64,000 bases of DNA from Phaeobacter sp. J2-8 (lineage in GTDB: Bacteria; Pseudomonadota; Alphaproteobacteria; Rhodobacterales; Rhodobacteraceae), in contig NZ_JALIEC010000003.1 in NCBI RefSeq assembly GCF_022867865.1, positions 496,001-560,000 of the forward strand, read 5' to 3'. Position numbers and translations under genes: made by a program. Below, piece after piece: positions 46,308-55,799 of the stretch (its first letter is position 1; every line of letters starts with the position of its first letter). The notes under the pieces are model-generated. The model was given only the letters and a program-made list of their open reading frames with translations, made no database searches and was not told the DNA's origin.

Positions 46308-49040
46308 CTATGTTGCGTCATCCGCCGCAGGTTTCTTTGCGGCGGTTTTCTTGGCGGGGGCCTTCTTCTTGGCCGCCGGTTTCTTGGCAGCAGCCTTTTT
46401 CGGCGCGGCTTTTTTCTTCTTGCCGCCCTTGCTGGCTTTTTCCTCGATCAGTTTGACCGCCATTTCCATTGTTACATCTGCCGGTTCGGTATCTTTCGGC
46501 AGGGTGGCGTTGACCTTTTCCCATTTGACGTAAGGGCCATAGCGCCCTTCCATCACATTGACCGGGCCGCCATCCGGGTGATCACCCAGCTCGCGCAGCG
46601 GTTTCGCCACTGTGCCGCCGCGGCCCCGTCCGGGATTGGCGCGTTTATGCGCCAGCAATTCAACCGCATGGTTCATGCCGATCTCGAACACCTCGATCGG
46701 GTCTTTCAGGTTCACATAGACCGGTTTTTCCTCGTCCGGCTTTTGGTGCATGATATAGGGACCAAAACGGCCAAAGTTGGCCTTGACGGCCCCACCTTCG
46801 GAATGTTCGCCAATCTCGCGCGGCAGGTTCAAAAGCGTCACCGCCTTTTCCAGCGTCAGATCATCCGGGCCCCAGCCCGGCACATATTGCCCCTTGGCCT
46901 TGGGCAGCGATGCGCGCGGCGGTTTCTTGTTTTCCGGTGTCGGCTCGCCGCGTTGGACATAAGGACCGAAACGCCCGGCCTTGAGCCAGATTTCATCGCC
47001 CTCATCCTCGCCCAACATCCGCTCTTCGCCGTCCGCCCCTTCGCCTGCAATCGGGCGGGTATAGGTGCATTCAGGATAATTGCCGCAGCCGACAAAGCCG
47101 CCAGTGCGCGACGATTTCAGGTGCAGATTGCCGGTGCCGCATTTCGGGCAGATGCGCGGATCGCTGCCATCTTCGCGCGCAGGATACAGCTGATCGGACA
47201 GGGCCGCGTCCAGCACATCCAGCACTTCCGAGATCCGAAGATCCGAAGTTTCGGCAATCGCGGCATGGAAATCGGTCCAGAACCGGGCCAGCAGCGCCTT
47301 GTAATCGGCCTCGCCCGCGCTGACGAGATCGAGTTCCTCTTCCAGTTCCGCAGTAAATTCATAACCGACATATTTGCGGAAGAAGTTCAGCAAAAAGATC
47401 GTGACGATCCGGCCCTTGTCCTCTGGGAACAGGCGGTTTTTGTCCTTGCGGACATATTCGCGGTCCTGAATCGTGGTGACAATGCTGGCATAGGTCGACG
47501 GGCGGCCAATGCCCAGTTCTTCCATGCGTTTGACCAGTGTCGCCTCGGTATAACGCGGCGGCGGTTGGGTGTGGTGTTGCAGCGCCAGAACGGCGGTGTT
47601 TTCACTCAGCAGCGCCTTGCCGTTGCGCTGAATGCCGCCGGTTTCGATCACCTGCGGCGCGCTGTCACCGGCCTTGTTGTAATCGGCCTCCAGCCCGGCC
47701 TTGGCAAATTTGGCGGGTTCGCCTTCCATGATCTGTGGCAGGATGCGGTCGTCATCCCCGTCGGCCACATCATCGCGCCCTTCTTCGTAAACTTTCAGGA
47801 AACCTTCGAACACGATCCGCTGGCCATTGGCGCGCAGCCCGACCTGACCGTCCTTGCTGGCGATCTCGACCACGGTGCGTTCCAGTTTCGCACCGGCCAT
47901 CTGACAGGCCATGGTGCGTTTCCAGATCAGATCATAAAGACGGCGCTGATCGGTTTCCAGCTTGGCCAGCGCATCGGAATCCTTGGTCATATCCGTCGGG
48001 CGGATACATTCGTGGGCTTCCTGTGCGTTCTTGGCCTTGTTCTTGTAAACCCTTGGGCTAGAGGGCACAAATTCCTTGCCATAACGGTCGGCAATCGCCT
48101 CGCGCGTGGCGGTCACGGCCTCTGGGGCCATGTCGATGCCATCGGTCCGCATATAGGTGATGTGACCGGCCTCATAGAGCCGCTGTGCGGCGTTCATCGC
48201 CTGCCGGGCGCCCATGCCGAACTTGCGGCTGGCCTCCTGTTGCAGGGTCGAGGTCATGAAGGGCGGCGATGGGTTGCGGCTGGCCGGTTTCGCCTCGACC
48301 GAGGCGACATGCAATTCGCGGGACGTGACCGCCTGAACCGCCAGTTCGGCAGCCGTTTCGTTTTCCAGATCAAACCGGTCCAGCTTCTTGCCGGCATGCA
48401 CCGTCAGACGGGCCTCATATTCCTGACCGCGGGGGGTGGCCAACAGCGCCTTGACCGACCAGAATTCGCGCGGATTAAAGGCCTCGATCTCCATCTCGCG
48501 CTCGACGATCAGGCGCAGACAGACCGATTGCACCCGGCCTGCGCTGCGCGCACCGGGCAATTTGCGCCACAGCACCGGCGACAGGTTGAACCCAACGAGG
48601 TAGTCCAGCGCACGGCGGGCCAGATAGGCCTCGACCAGCGGCGCATCGACCTGGCGCGGGTTCTGCATGGCCTCGGTGACGGCGGATTTGGTGATCGCGT
48701 TGAACACAACGCGGCTGACCGGCGTGTCCTTCTTGATGGCGCGCCGCTTGCGCAGGGCCTCTTCAAGGTGCCAGGAAATCGCCTCACCCTCGCGATCGGG
48801 GTCAGTTGCGAGGATCAGGGCATTGTCGTCTTTCAACGCGTCGGCAATCGCTTTGACATGTTTGCGACTGTCAACGCCGACCTCCCATTTCATCTCGAAA
48901 TCGTTGTCAGTATCAACCGATCCATCCTTGGGCGGCAGGTCCCGAACATGGCCATAAGAGGCCAAAACGGTATAATCCGATCCCAAGTATTTGTTGATTG
49001 TCTTGGCCTTGGCCGGAGATTCGACAACAACAACTGGCAT
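46308..49040 (-). CDS. topA: DNA topoisomerase I
   Basis: 910 aa type IA topoisomerase, relaxing negative supercoils. TOPRIM start VVVESPAKAKTINKYLGSDY; active-site Tyr in GHITYMRTDG; C-terminal zinc-finger region (CPKCGTGNLHLKSS, CGNYPECTYTR) and several repeated C-terminal domains; the last 45 residues are an extreme Lys/Ala tail (AAPKKAAAKKPAAKKKAPAK) for DNA binding. ATG at 49040 has GAGAGGAAT upstream. The opposite strand is open for more than 1000 codons, a high-GC artefact. Confidence 0.98.
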   Translation of the reverse strand: MPVVVVESPAKAKTINKYLGSDYTVLASYGHVRDLPPKDGSVDTDNDFEMKWEVGVDSRKHVKAIADALKDDNALILATDPDREGEAISWHLEEALRKRRAIKKDTPVSRVVFNAITKSAVTEAMQNPRQVDAPLVEAYLARRALDYLVGFNLSPVLWRKLPGARSAGRVQSVCLRLIVEREMEIEAFNPREFWSVKALLATPRGQEYEARLTVHAGKKLDRFDLENETAAELAVQAVTSRELHVASVEAKPASRNPSPPFMTSTLQQEASRKFGMGARQAMNAAQRLYEAGHITYMRTDGIDMAPEAVTATREAIADRYGKEFVPSSPRVYKNKAKNAQEAHECIRPTDMTKDSDALAKLETDQRRLYDLIWKRTMACQMAGAKLERTVVEIASKDGQVGLRANGQRIVFEGFLKVYEEGRDDVADGDDDRILPQIMEGEPAKFAKAGLEADYNKAGDSAPQVIETGGIQRNGKALLSENTAVLALQHHTQPPPRYTEATLVKRMEELGIGRPSTYASIVTTIQDREYVRKDKNRLFPEDKGRIVTIFLLNFFRKYVGYEFTAELEEELDLVSAGEADYKALLARFWTDFHAAIAETSDLRISEVLDVLDAALSDQLYPAREDGSDPRICPKCGTGNLHLKSSRTGGFVGCGNYPECTYTRPIAGEGADGEERMLGEDEGDEIWLKAGRFGPYVQRGEPTPENKKPPRASLPKAKGQYVPGWGPDDLTLEKAVTLLNLPREIGEHSEGGAVKANFGRFGPYIMHQKPDEEKPVYVNLKDPIEVFEIGMNHAVELLAHKRANPGRGRGGTVAKPLRELGDHPDGGPVNVMEGRYGPYVKWEKVNATLPKDTEPADVTMEMAVKLIEEKASKGGKKKKAAPKKAAAKKPAAKKKAPAKKTAAKKPAADDAT

Positions 49041-49179
49041 AAAAATTCCTCTCGACTCAGGGTCACTGCTCTGGCGGCGGAACATGGTGCCGCGAATGGA
49101 CAAAAGTCAATGCGGCCATTCCGGGCTTTTGTTTTCTTGTTACGATTGGCTACGATACGCACAATAGTCCGGAGGAGCC

Positions 49180-49632
49180 ATGCAGAATTTCATTTCCTTA
49201 TTTCCCTCTTGCGTCGGTGTTGCGCTGTTGCTGGCAACGCCAACCACCGCACAAGAGTGGACGACACCCGAACGCGGCAGCGCAACGCGCGGCGCGCTGA
49301 TGGATGCGCTGCGCCCGCATGTTGAATGGGAATTGGGTGCGCCTGTGGAATTCGTGGTCGGGGAATTACGATTGGCGGGCGACCTGGCTTTTGCGGCGGT
49401 GGCGGCACAGCATCCGGGGGGCGGGGTGATCGACCTGACCGCAACGCCGGGTTTTTTGCGTGGCACCCTGGACCCTGATTTCATGGATGGCACCAATATC
49501 CAGGCGCTATATCGCAAGAGTGGCGACACCTGGGTCGCGGTACATCACGCCATTGGCGCAACGGATGTGTGGTTTTCCTGGGAACCTCTCTGCGTGGAAT
49601 ATCGCGCGGTGATCTCGGATTATTGTTTTTGA
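49180..49632 (+). CDS. Small secreted protein of unknown function
   Basis: 150 aa. Signal peptide to about residue 24 (LLLATPTTAQEW), then a compact domain with VEWELGAPVEFVVGELRLAG, FAAVAAQHPGGG and two cysteines near the C-terminus (PLCVEY, SDYCF) that could pair in the periplasm. ATG at 49180 has CGGAGGAGCC upstream. I do not recognise a family. It diverges from topA. Confidence 0.75.
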   Translation: MQNFISLFPSCVGVALLLATPTTAQEWTTPERGSATRGALMDALRPHVEWELGAPVEFVVGELRLAGDLAFAAVAAQHPGGGVIDLTATPGFLRGTLDPDFMDGTNIQALYRKSGDTWVAVHHAIGATDVWFSWEPLCVEYRAVISDYCF

Positions 49633-49673
49633 ACCCGAAGGGAAAGTCGGGCGTAAAGGGGCGGCATTTCGCG

Positions 49674-49721
49674 CCTTCTTCTGTTTGAAAATATCCCGGG
49701 GGTCCGGGGGCTGGCCCCCGG
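49674..49721 (+). repeat. Dispersed AATATCCCGGGGG repeat, copy 5
   Basis: CTTCTTCTGTTTG, AAAATATCCCGGGGGTCC, then GGGGGCTGGCCCCCG. It lies between two convergent genes, 42 bases past the stop of the secreted protein gene and 30 bases past the dprA stop. This is the same short type as copy 4. Confidence 0.85.
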
Positions 49722-49750
49722 TCAGGGGCTGCGCAATGCCATTTGCGCAT

Positions 49751-50908
49751 TCAGGGCGATAGCGAGATAAGTCCGCCGGGGTGGCGGGTGATCTTGCCGT
49801 CCAATTCCAAATCGGTCAATTGCGCCGCGACCGTACCGGACTCGCCCTTCAGGTCGCGGATCAATTGATCTTCGGCCACCGGTGACGGCGCAAGGCGCGA
49901 CAGGATCTGCGAATGCAAAGCGGCGGTTTCGCGCAATGTACGTTTCTGCGGGGGCGGTGTCGGGCCGAGCGGCAGATCCGGTTGCATCTCGACGGCTTCG
50001 CTGACCTCAGAGAGGGCTGGCCCCACCGCCTCGATCACGTCGGCGGCATTGCGGACAAGTTGCGCGCCGTCGCGAATCAACATGTTGCACCCACCGGCGC
50101 GGGCATCAAATGGATGACCCGGCACCGCCAGCACATCGCGCCCCTGATCCAGTGCATTGCGCGCGGTGATCAAACTGCCGGATTTTGCGGCGGCCTCTAC
50201 CACAATGACCCCCCGTGACAGGCCGGAAATAATGCGATTGCGCATTGGAAAATGCCGGGCCTGCGGTGTCATGCCGATGGGTTGTTCCGACAGGATGACG
50301 CCGCGGGCGGCAATATCCTCGGCCAGGCGGGTATTTTCCGCGGGATAGGTGACATCCACCCCCCCGGCGAAAACCGCCACGGTGCCCATATCCAATGCAG
50401 CAAGATGCGCTGCGGTATCCACGCCACGCGCCAGGCCCGATACCACAACAAATCCGGCTTCGCCCAATTCACTTGCCAGGGCGCGGGCCATGCGCGTGCC
50501 CAAGGATGATGCATTGCGGGCGCCGACCAGCGCCAGCATGGGTTTGCGTAACAATGTCAGGTCGCCCCGCGCCCACAGCATGGGCGGCGCATCGGCCAGA
50601 TCGGCCAGATCGGTGGGGTAATCGGCATCGCCATAACAGATCAGACGGGCCTTGGCCCGGCGTCCGGCGGCATATTCGCGTGCGACCCATGCGGGCGGGC
50701 AGGCCTCATAATCCTTGAGCCCGGCTGCCCGGGCAATATCGGGCAGGGCCGCCAATGCGGCGGCGGCGTTGCCGTGTTCGGCCATCAGGCGGTAAAATGT
50801 CGTCACGCCGACCCGACGTGAGCGCAAGAGGCGAAGCCAATCCAACCGCTCATCTTCCGAGGTGGGTGGGAGTAGGGGGTGAGTGGAAGAAAATTTTTCG
50901 TCGGTCAT
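49751..50908 (-). CDS. dprA: DNA processing protein DprA
   Basis: 385 aa. DprA loads RecA on incoming single-stranded DNA in natural transformation. Rossmann motifs are LVGARNASSLGTRMA, SGLARGVDTAAHLAAL, GGVDVTYPAEN, ILSEQPIG and FPMRNRIISGLS; the C-terminal winged helix (AEDQLIRDLKGESGTVAAQLTDLELDG, of which only part is unusual) is present. ATG at 50908 (MTDEKF). It stands alone between a hypothetical gene and topA. Confidence 0.96.
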   Translation of the reverse strand: MTDEKFSSTHPLLPPTSEDERLDWLRLLRSRRVGVTTFYRLMAEHGNAAAALAALPDIARAAGLKDYEACPPAWVAREYAAGRRAKARLICYGDADYPTDLADLADAPPMLWARGDLTLLRKPMLALVGARNASSLGTRMARALASELGEAGFVVVSGLARGVDTAAHLAALDMGTVAVFAGGVDVTYPAENTRLAEDIAARGVILSEQPIGMTPQARHFPMRNRIISGLSRGVIVVEAAAKSGSLITARNALDQGRDVLAVPGHPFDARAGGCNMLIRDGAQLVRNAADVIEAVGPALSEVSEAVEMQPDLPLGPTPPPQKRTLRETAALHSQILSRLAPSPVAEDQLIRDLKGESGTVAAQLTDLELDGKITRHPGGLISLSP

Positions 50909-51096
50909 CCAGCCCCGCCTTCTTGCTGAATTGTGTTTACATTGTGACTGGTTAACAGGGGGTAAATCGCATTCACCCATCTCGCAAAACTTTTGGCGCT
51001 GGCGATGAAAAACAGGCGATCTCGTTGAAATTGCGTTTTCAATTCCGGGGCGTTTTTATGGAATCTGACTTTATGGGATCTGATCCGGCGTATTCT

Positions 51097-51402
51097 TTAA
51101 TGACGAGCCTCAATCAATATCCATTGCGATTCGCGCAGGGATTCTGCCGCAAGATCCAGCCAAACCCGAAGGTCATTGGCGGGCCAGGCATCGCTGGCAG
51201 CCAAATGCGCAATGCGGTCGCCCAAAACAGCCTGATTGCCAAACCTGTGCTCAAGGGGATCTGCGACCCGCCGATTCCCCACCGCAGGGCGATGTGCCAC
51301 AGCGGCGCGCCCATCAGATGGCCAATCCCGGTAAACAGGCGGGTTCTTGAACATTTCGCGCAAGCCTTGCGAGGTGAGGGTCAACAAGACCCCCAACCCC
51401 AT
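51097..51402 (-). CDS. Hypothetical protein, possibly the remnant of a longer gene
   Basis: 101 aa from ATG 51402 with GGAG about ten bases upstream. It starts with a hydrophobic stretch (MGLGVLLTLTSQG) and ends with LRVWLDLAAESLRESQWILI. The same frame continues upstream across one TGA (51418-51420) as LGRHLGVVILSLAAWP, another hydrophobic stretch, so the gene may once have been longer or may contain an error. No family recognised. It follows tldD on the same strand. Confidence 0.45.
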   Translation of the reverse strand: MGLGVLLTLTSQGLREMFKNPPVYRDWPSDGRAAVAHRPAVGNRRVADPLEHRFGNQAVLGDRIAHLAASDAWPANDLRVWLDLAAESLRESQWILIEARH

Positions 51403-51515
51403 GATGATCAGCTCCAGTCAGGGCCAGGCCGCCAGCGAAAGAATCACCACCCCCAGATGCCGACCAAGTATAATCTGGCCTGCGGGTATTGGCGGTGTCC
51501 CCGGCGCGGGCCGGG

Positions 51516-52937
51516 TCAGGCCGCCGCGCCACCCACGGTCAAACCGCCGATCTTGACTGTGGGCTGGCCAACGCCGACCGGCACCCATTGCCCGGCCTTG
51601 CCGCAATTGCCCATGCCGGGGTCCAGCGCCATGTCGTTGCCAAGCGCATGAATGCGTTTCAACGCCGATGGCCCATCGCCGATCAGCGTGGCACCTTTGA
51701 CCGGCGCGCCGACCTTGCCGTTTTCAACCCGATAGGCTTCGGTACAGGAAAACACGAATTTGCCATTGGTAATATCCACCTGACCACCGCCAAAGCCAAC
51801 GGCCCAGATCCCGTCTTTCAGATCTGCGACGATGTCGGCGGGGTCGGCATCACCACCCAGCATATAGGTATTGGTCATCCGGGGCATCGGCGCATGGGCA
51901 AAGCTTTCGCGCCGTCCGTTGCCGGTGGGGGCCACCCCCATCAACCGCGCATTCTGGCGGTCCTGCATGAAACCGGTCAGGATACCGTCCTCGATCAGCA
52001 CATTGCGCCCCGACGGCGTGCCTTCGTCATCCACTGTCAGCGACCCGCGCCGGTCGGGCAGGGTGCCGTCATCCAGCACTGTCACGCCTTTTGCCGCCAC
52101 CTGTTGGCCCATCAGCCCGGCAAACGCCGAACTGCCCTTGCGGTTGAAGTCCCCTTCCAGCCCATGACCAATCGCCTCGTGCAACAGGATTCCGGGCCAG
52201 CCGGGGCCAAGCACGATGTCCATCACCCCGGCAGGGGCGGGAACCGCATCGAGATTGACCAGCGCAATCCGCAGCGCTTCGCGCGCCTTGGCCTGCCAAT
52301 CCTCACGATCCAGCAAACCATCCAGGCCAACACGCCCTCCGCCGCCCGCCGTGCCGCTTTCGCGCCGGCCGTTGTGTTCGACAATGACCGAGACATTGAC
52401 CCGCGTCATCGGCCGCACGTCGGTCACATGCACGCCATCGGGGCGCAGGATCTCGACCTCCTGGTGGGCGGCCATGATGGTGGCCGAAACCTGAACCACC
52501 CGGCTGTCCATATCCCGGGCAAAGGCGTCAATTTCGCGCAATGTCTCGATCTTGACGGGAAAAGACGCGCCTTCGATCGGATCAACGTCGCTGTAAAACC
52601 GTCGATTTGTTGCCATGGGCGCGGGTGCCAGCGTGCCGCCACCATCCCCAACGGCCAATCTTGCGGTGTCCACCGCCCGGATCAGCGCCGCTTCGCTGAT
52701 CTCTGTGGCATGGGCGTATCCGGAAATCTCGCCCTTGACGGCCCGAAGTCCAAACCCCTCCGAAGCATCGTAACTGGCTGTTTTTACGCGGCCATCGTCG
52801 AAATGCAGCACCTCGGAGCGGCGGCGTTCCAGAAACAGCTCTCCGTCATCTGCGCCATCGGTGGCACGTCGCACCAATGCCAGCGCGCGGTCCTTGTCCA
52901 GGGATGTCTGAAAGGGGCGAAATCCGGTGTCTGCCAT
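51516..52937 (-). CDS. tldD: Metalloprotease TldD
   Basis: 473 aa. TldD with TldE (PmbA) forms a metalloprotease that trims peptides such as microcin and PQQ precursors and acts on antitoxins. The zinc site HEAIGHGLE lies at about residue 255; the [17 protein letters not shown] region follows. The TldE partner is not in this window. ATG at 52937 has GAGGCACATGAC upstream. It diverges from ctaC. Confidence 0.97.
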   Translation of the reverse strand: MADTGFRPFQTSLDKDRALALVRRATDGADDGELFLERRRSEVLHFDDGRVKTASYDASEGFGLRAVKGEISGYAHATEISEAALIRAVDTARLAVGDGGGTLAPAPMATNRRFYSDVDPIEGASFPVKIETLREIDAFARDMDSRVVQVSATIMAAHQEVEILRPDGVHVTDVRPMTRVNVSVIVEHNGRRESGTAGGGGRVGLDGLLDREDWQAKAREALRIALVNLDAVPAPAGVMDIVLGPGWPGILLHEAIGHGLEGDFNRKGSSAFAGLMGQQVAAKGVTVLDDGTLPDRRGSLTVDDEGTPSGRNVLIEDGILTGFMQDRQNARLMGVAPTGNGRRESFAHAPMPRMTNTYMLGGDADPADIVADLKDGIWAVGFGGGQVDITNGKFVFSCTEAYRVENGKVGAPVKGATLIGDGPSALKRIHALGNDMALDPGMGNCGKAGQWVPVGVGQPTVKIGGLTVGGAAA

Positions 52938-53129
52938 GTCATGTGCCTCGAAATTGTTGATCTGCGTCAAAAAAGCGTCCGTTTGACGCGGCCACGGTGC
53001 TTTATCTCAGGTACAGAATATGATTTTAAACGGGAGCGTTACAATGGGCGGCGCGCGAATGGATTCGTGTGCGTGTCACATGCGGGGCCGCCCCCCGAAA
53101 CAGAACAGCATGAACCGACCAGGGTGTAT

Positions 53130-53996
53130 ATGATGCGACTTAAATCACTGTTCACCGGCCTAACGGCCACTTTTGTTGCCGGGTCCGCCCTGGCGCAGGA
53201 TCTTGAGGTGGTCGGCAAGCCAATCCCCAATGGCATCGGCTTTCAGCCCGCCGCCACCGAATTGGCCCGCGAATTGCAATGGCTGGACGGGATGCTGTTG
53301 TGGATCATCACCATTATCTGTGTCTTCGTGGCCGGGCTGATGGTGTTTGTCTTTGTTCGCTTCAACCGGAAGTCGAACCCGACCCCCGCCACATTCACCC
53401 ACAACACCCCGATCGAAGTGGCCTGGACCATCGTGCCGATTGTCATTCTGGTGCTGATTGGTGCGTTTTCGCTGCCGGTTCTGTTCAAGCAGCAGGAAAT
53501 TCCCGAAGGCGACATCGTGATCAAGGCCACCGGTTACCAATGGTACTGGGGCTATGAATATGTCGATGCGGGTATCGAAGGTGTCGACTCGAACGTTGTC
53601 GCGTTTGACAGCTTCATGCTGGGGCGCGACGATCTGGCCGAAGCCGGGTACAGCGATGATCTCTATCTGCTGGCCACCGACACACAAGTGGTGGTTCCGG
53701 TCAACAAGACCGTCGTGATGCAGATCACCGGTGCTGACGTGATCCACTCCTGGACCATCCCCGCCTTTGGCGTGAAACAGGATGCCGTGCCGGGCCGGAT
53801 TGCCGAGCTTTGGTTCAAAGCCGAAAAAGAAGGCATCTATTTCGGTCAATGTTCCGAGCTGTGCGGCAAGGATCACGCTTACATGCCGATCACCGTCAAA
53901 GTGGTCAGCGAAGAAGCCTATGCCGATTGGATGGCCGCCGCTGTTGAAGAATACGCCGGTCTGCCGCTGCCCTTCGAGGTTGCCGCAGCCGAATGA
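53130..53996 (+). CDS. ctaC: Cytochrome c oxidase subunit II
   Basis: 288 aa. Signal peptide ending ALAQ, two membrane helices ([20 protein letters not shown] and [18 protein letters not shown]), then the periplasmic cupredoxin domain with the aromatic YQWYWGYEY and the CuA ligands in [15 protein letters not shown] (Cys, Cys, His, Met). It receives electrons from cytochrome c. ATG at 53130 follows AGGG; ATG at 53133 is equally possible. First gene of the oxidase assembly cluster; ctaD (subunit I) is not in the window. Confidence 0.98.
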   Translation: MMRLKSLFTGLTATFVAGSALAQDLEVVGKPIPNGIGFQPAATELARELQWLDGMLLWIITIICVFVAGLMVFVFVRFNRKSNPTPATFTHNTPIEVAWTIVPIVILVLIGAFSLPVLFKQQEIPEGDIVIKATGYQWYWGYEYVDAGIEGVDSNVVAFDSFMLGRDDLAEAGYSDDLYLLATDTQVVVPVNKTVVMQITGADVIHSWTIPAFGVKQDAVPGRIAELWFKAEKEGIYFGQCSELCGKDHAYMPITVKVVSEEAYADWMAAAVEEYAGLPLPFEVAAAE

Positions 53997-54004
53997 CGCG
54001 AAGC

Positions 54005-54064
54005 GGTGCGCAGTGACTGCGCACCCGCCATGCAAACCCGCAGGGTGCGCAGTCACTGCGCACC
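54005..54064. repeat. 60-bp inverted repeat of two palindromes between ctaC and ctaB
   Basis: GTGCGCAGTNACTGCGCAC occurs at 54006-54024 and 54045-54063. Each copy is a palindrome of 9-bp arms around one central base. With flanking bases the two copies form a perfect 22-bp inverted repeat (54005-54026 and 54043-54064) around a 16-base loop. RNA or DNA could fold as two small hairpins or one large one. It lies within the presumed ctaC-ctaB transcript, ending 15 bases before the ctaB start. Confidence 0.93.
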
Positions 54065-54079
54065 GTACCGGAGAAAACT

Positions 54080-55036
54080 ATGACCGACGCCAGCATCAAT
54101 AACGCCAGCGCCACAGAGCATGAGGCCCAGTTCGGCGATTATTTCGCCCTGCTGAAGCCACGTGTGATGACGCTTGTGGTGTTCACCGCCTTTGTCGGTC
54201 TGTTGGCCGCGCCGGTCGCGGTGCATCCTTTTGTCGGCTTCTGCGCGGTCTTGTTTATCGCCGTGGGTGGTGGTGCCTCTGGCGCGCTGAACATGTGGTG
54301 GGATGCCGATATTGATGCGGTGATGAAACGCACCGCGCGCCGCCCGATCCCGGCGGGCAAGGTCACACCGCAAGAGGCGCTGGCGCTGGGGGTGGCATTG
54401 TCGGGCTTTTCCGTTGTGCTGCTGGGGCTGGCGACAAATTGGGTGGCGGCCGGGCTGCTGGCCTTTACGATCTTTTTCTATGTGGTGATCTATACCATGT
54501 GGTTGAAGCGCTGGACGCCCCAGAACATCGTGATCGGTGGTGCGGCGGGGGCGTTTCCGCCGATGATCGGCTGGGCCGCGGCCACGGGCGGGATCTCGGT
54601 TAAATCGGTGTTGATGTTCTGTCTGACCTTCATGTGGACACCGCCGCATTTCTGGGCGCTGGCGCTGTTCATGCGCGGCGATTACGATGCGGCCAAAGTG
54701 CCGATGCTGACCGTGACCCATGGCCGCAAATCGACGCGCGCCCATATATTGGTCTACACGCTGCTGCTGGCGGTTCTGGCGATCTCTATTTCCTTTACCG
54801 GGGCAGGCGGGCCAATCTATCTGATCGTGTCGGTGGTGCTGAATGCCCTGTTCATCAAGGGGGCGTTTGCCATCTGGCGGCGTGACGAAACACAGGCGGA
54901 GGCAGATGATTTTCGCGCCGAACGGCGGTTCTTCAAGCTGTCTTTGCTGTATCTCTTTTTGCATTTCGGGGCGATCCTGGCCGAAGCCGGATTTGACCGC
55001 TTTGGACTGCAGTTGACCTTTGGAGGTCTGTTGTGA
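54080..55036 (+). CDS. ctaB: Protoheme IX farnesyltransferase (heme O synthase)
   Basis: 318 aa UbiA-family membrane enzyme with about nine helices. The prenyl-diphosphate site is NMWWDADIDAVMKRTARRP; a second conserved loop is YTMWLKRWTPQNIVIGGAAG. It converts heme B to heme O for the oxidase. ATG at 54080 follows GGAGAAAACT. The stop overlaps the next start (GTGA). Confidence 0.97.
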   Translation: MTDASINNASATEHEAQFGDYFALLKPRVMTLVVFTAFVGLLAAPVAVHPFVGFCAVLFIAVGGGASGALNMWWDADIDAVMKRTARRPIPAGKVTPQEALALGVALSGFSVVLLGLATNWVAAGLLAFTIFFYVVIYTMWLKRWTPQNIVIGGAAGAFPPMIGWAAATGGISVKSVLMFCLTFMWTPPHFWALALFMRGDYDAAKVPMLTVTHGRKSTRAHILVYTLLLAVLAISISFTGAGGPIYLIVSVVLNALFIKGAFAIWRRDETQAEADDFRAERRFFKLSLLYLFLHFGAILAEAGFDRFGLQLTFGGLL

Positions 55037-55197
55037 GCTTTCAGGACGAACATGAACTGCACATCCGCCGGCGTGGTCGCAACCTTGGGGTTGGGCTGCT
55101 TCTGGGAGCGTTGATCGCGATCATCTTTGGTCTGACCTATGTCAAGATCACGAGCCAGGGCTTTCAGGCCCCGAGCAATGTTGCGGGAGCGGAATAA
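55033..55197 (+). CDS. Small membrane protein between ctaB and ctaG (CoxF type)
   Basis: 54 aa from GTG at 55033, overlapping the ctaB stop by four bases; its stop overlaps the ctaG start. A basic N-terminus (HIRRRGRNLG), one membrane helix (VGLLLGALIAIIFGLTYV) and a short periplasmic tail (FQAPSNVAGAE). Its place in the tightly overlapped cluster fits the small CoxF-like assembly proteins of alphaproteobacterial oxidase operons. It is easily missed because of its size. Confidence 0.88.
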   Translation: MSFQDEHELHIRRRGRNLGVGLLLGALIAIIFGLTYVKITSQGFQAPSNVAGAE

Positions 55198-55772
55198 TGG
55201 CGCTGTCGGGTCCGAAAAAGACCGTGTTGCAGACGGTTTCCGTGGTTTTGCTGATGGGCGGGTTGGCCTGGGCCTCTGTGCCGTTTTACGATTGGTTCTG
55301 CCGCGTCACCGGCTTTGGCGGGGTGACCAATACCGCTGAGACCGGCAGCGATGTGATCCTCGACAAGACCATCAAGATCCGTTTCGACGCCTCGCGTGAC
55401 CGCGAGATGGCCTGGGAATTCCGCGCACTGCAGCCGGAAATGACCATTCGTATCGGCGAAACCGGGTTGGCATTCTACGAGGCGTATAATCCGACCGATC
55501 GGCCAATTGCCGGTCAGGCGAGCTATAATGTCGCGCCGTTTGATGCGGGCGGTTTTTTCACCAAGATCGAGTGTTTCTGTTTCACCGAACAAGTGCTGAT
55601 GCCGGGCGAACGGGTCGAAATGCCGGTGACCTTCTTTGTTGATCCGGCCATTGTCGAAGACCGCGACGCCAAGTACACCAAACATATCACTCTGTCTTAT
55701 ACGTTCTATGAAATCGACATGCCGGAAACTGCCGAACTTTCGGTTGCTCCGGCGACGACCCAAACGAACTGA
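55197..55772 (+). CDS. ctaG: Cytochrome c oxidase assembly protein CtaG (Cox11)
   Basis: 191 aa. One N-terminal membrane helix (LQTVSVVLLMGGLAWASVPFY) and a periplasmic Cox11 domain with the copper-binding CFCF motif in KIECFCFTEQVL. It delivers copper to the CuB site of subunit I. The FYDWFCRVTGFGG motif after the helix is typical. TAATG overlap with the preceding gene. Confidence 0.97.
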   Translation: MALSGPKKTVLQTVSVVLLMGGLAWASVPFYDWFCRVTGFGGVTNTAETGSDVILDKTIKIRFDASRDREMAWEFRALQPEMTIRIGETGLAFYEAYNPTDRPIAGQASYNVAPFDAGGFFTKIECFCFTEQVLMPGERVEMPVTFFVDPAIVEDRDAKYTKHITLSYTFYEIDMPETAELSVAPATTQTN

Positions 55773-55799
55773 GCCTTGCCAACGAGGGAATGACCAACA

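Noticed and set aside
46206-49325. 1039-codon open frame on the + strand opposite topA
   Set aside because: It mirrors topA, has no conserved motif and no ribosome site; long antisense frames are expected in high-GC codon-biased genes.
51489-53129. Open extension upstream of ctaC
   Set aside because: It runs opposite tldD; ctaC has a clear signal peptide and ribosome site at 53130.
53160-54056. 298-codon minus-strand frame opposite ctaC
   Set aside because: His/Gly/Asp-rich shadow of a transmembrane gene; no start site or motif.
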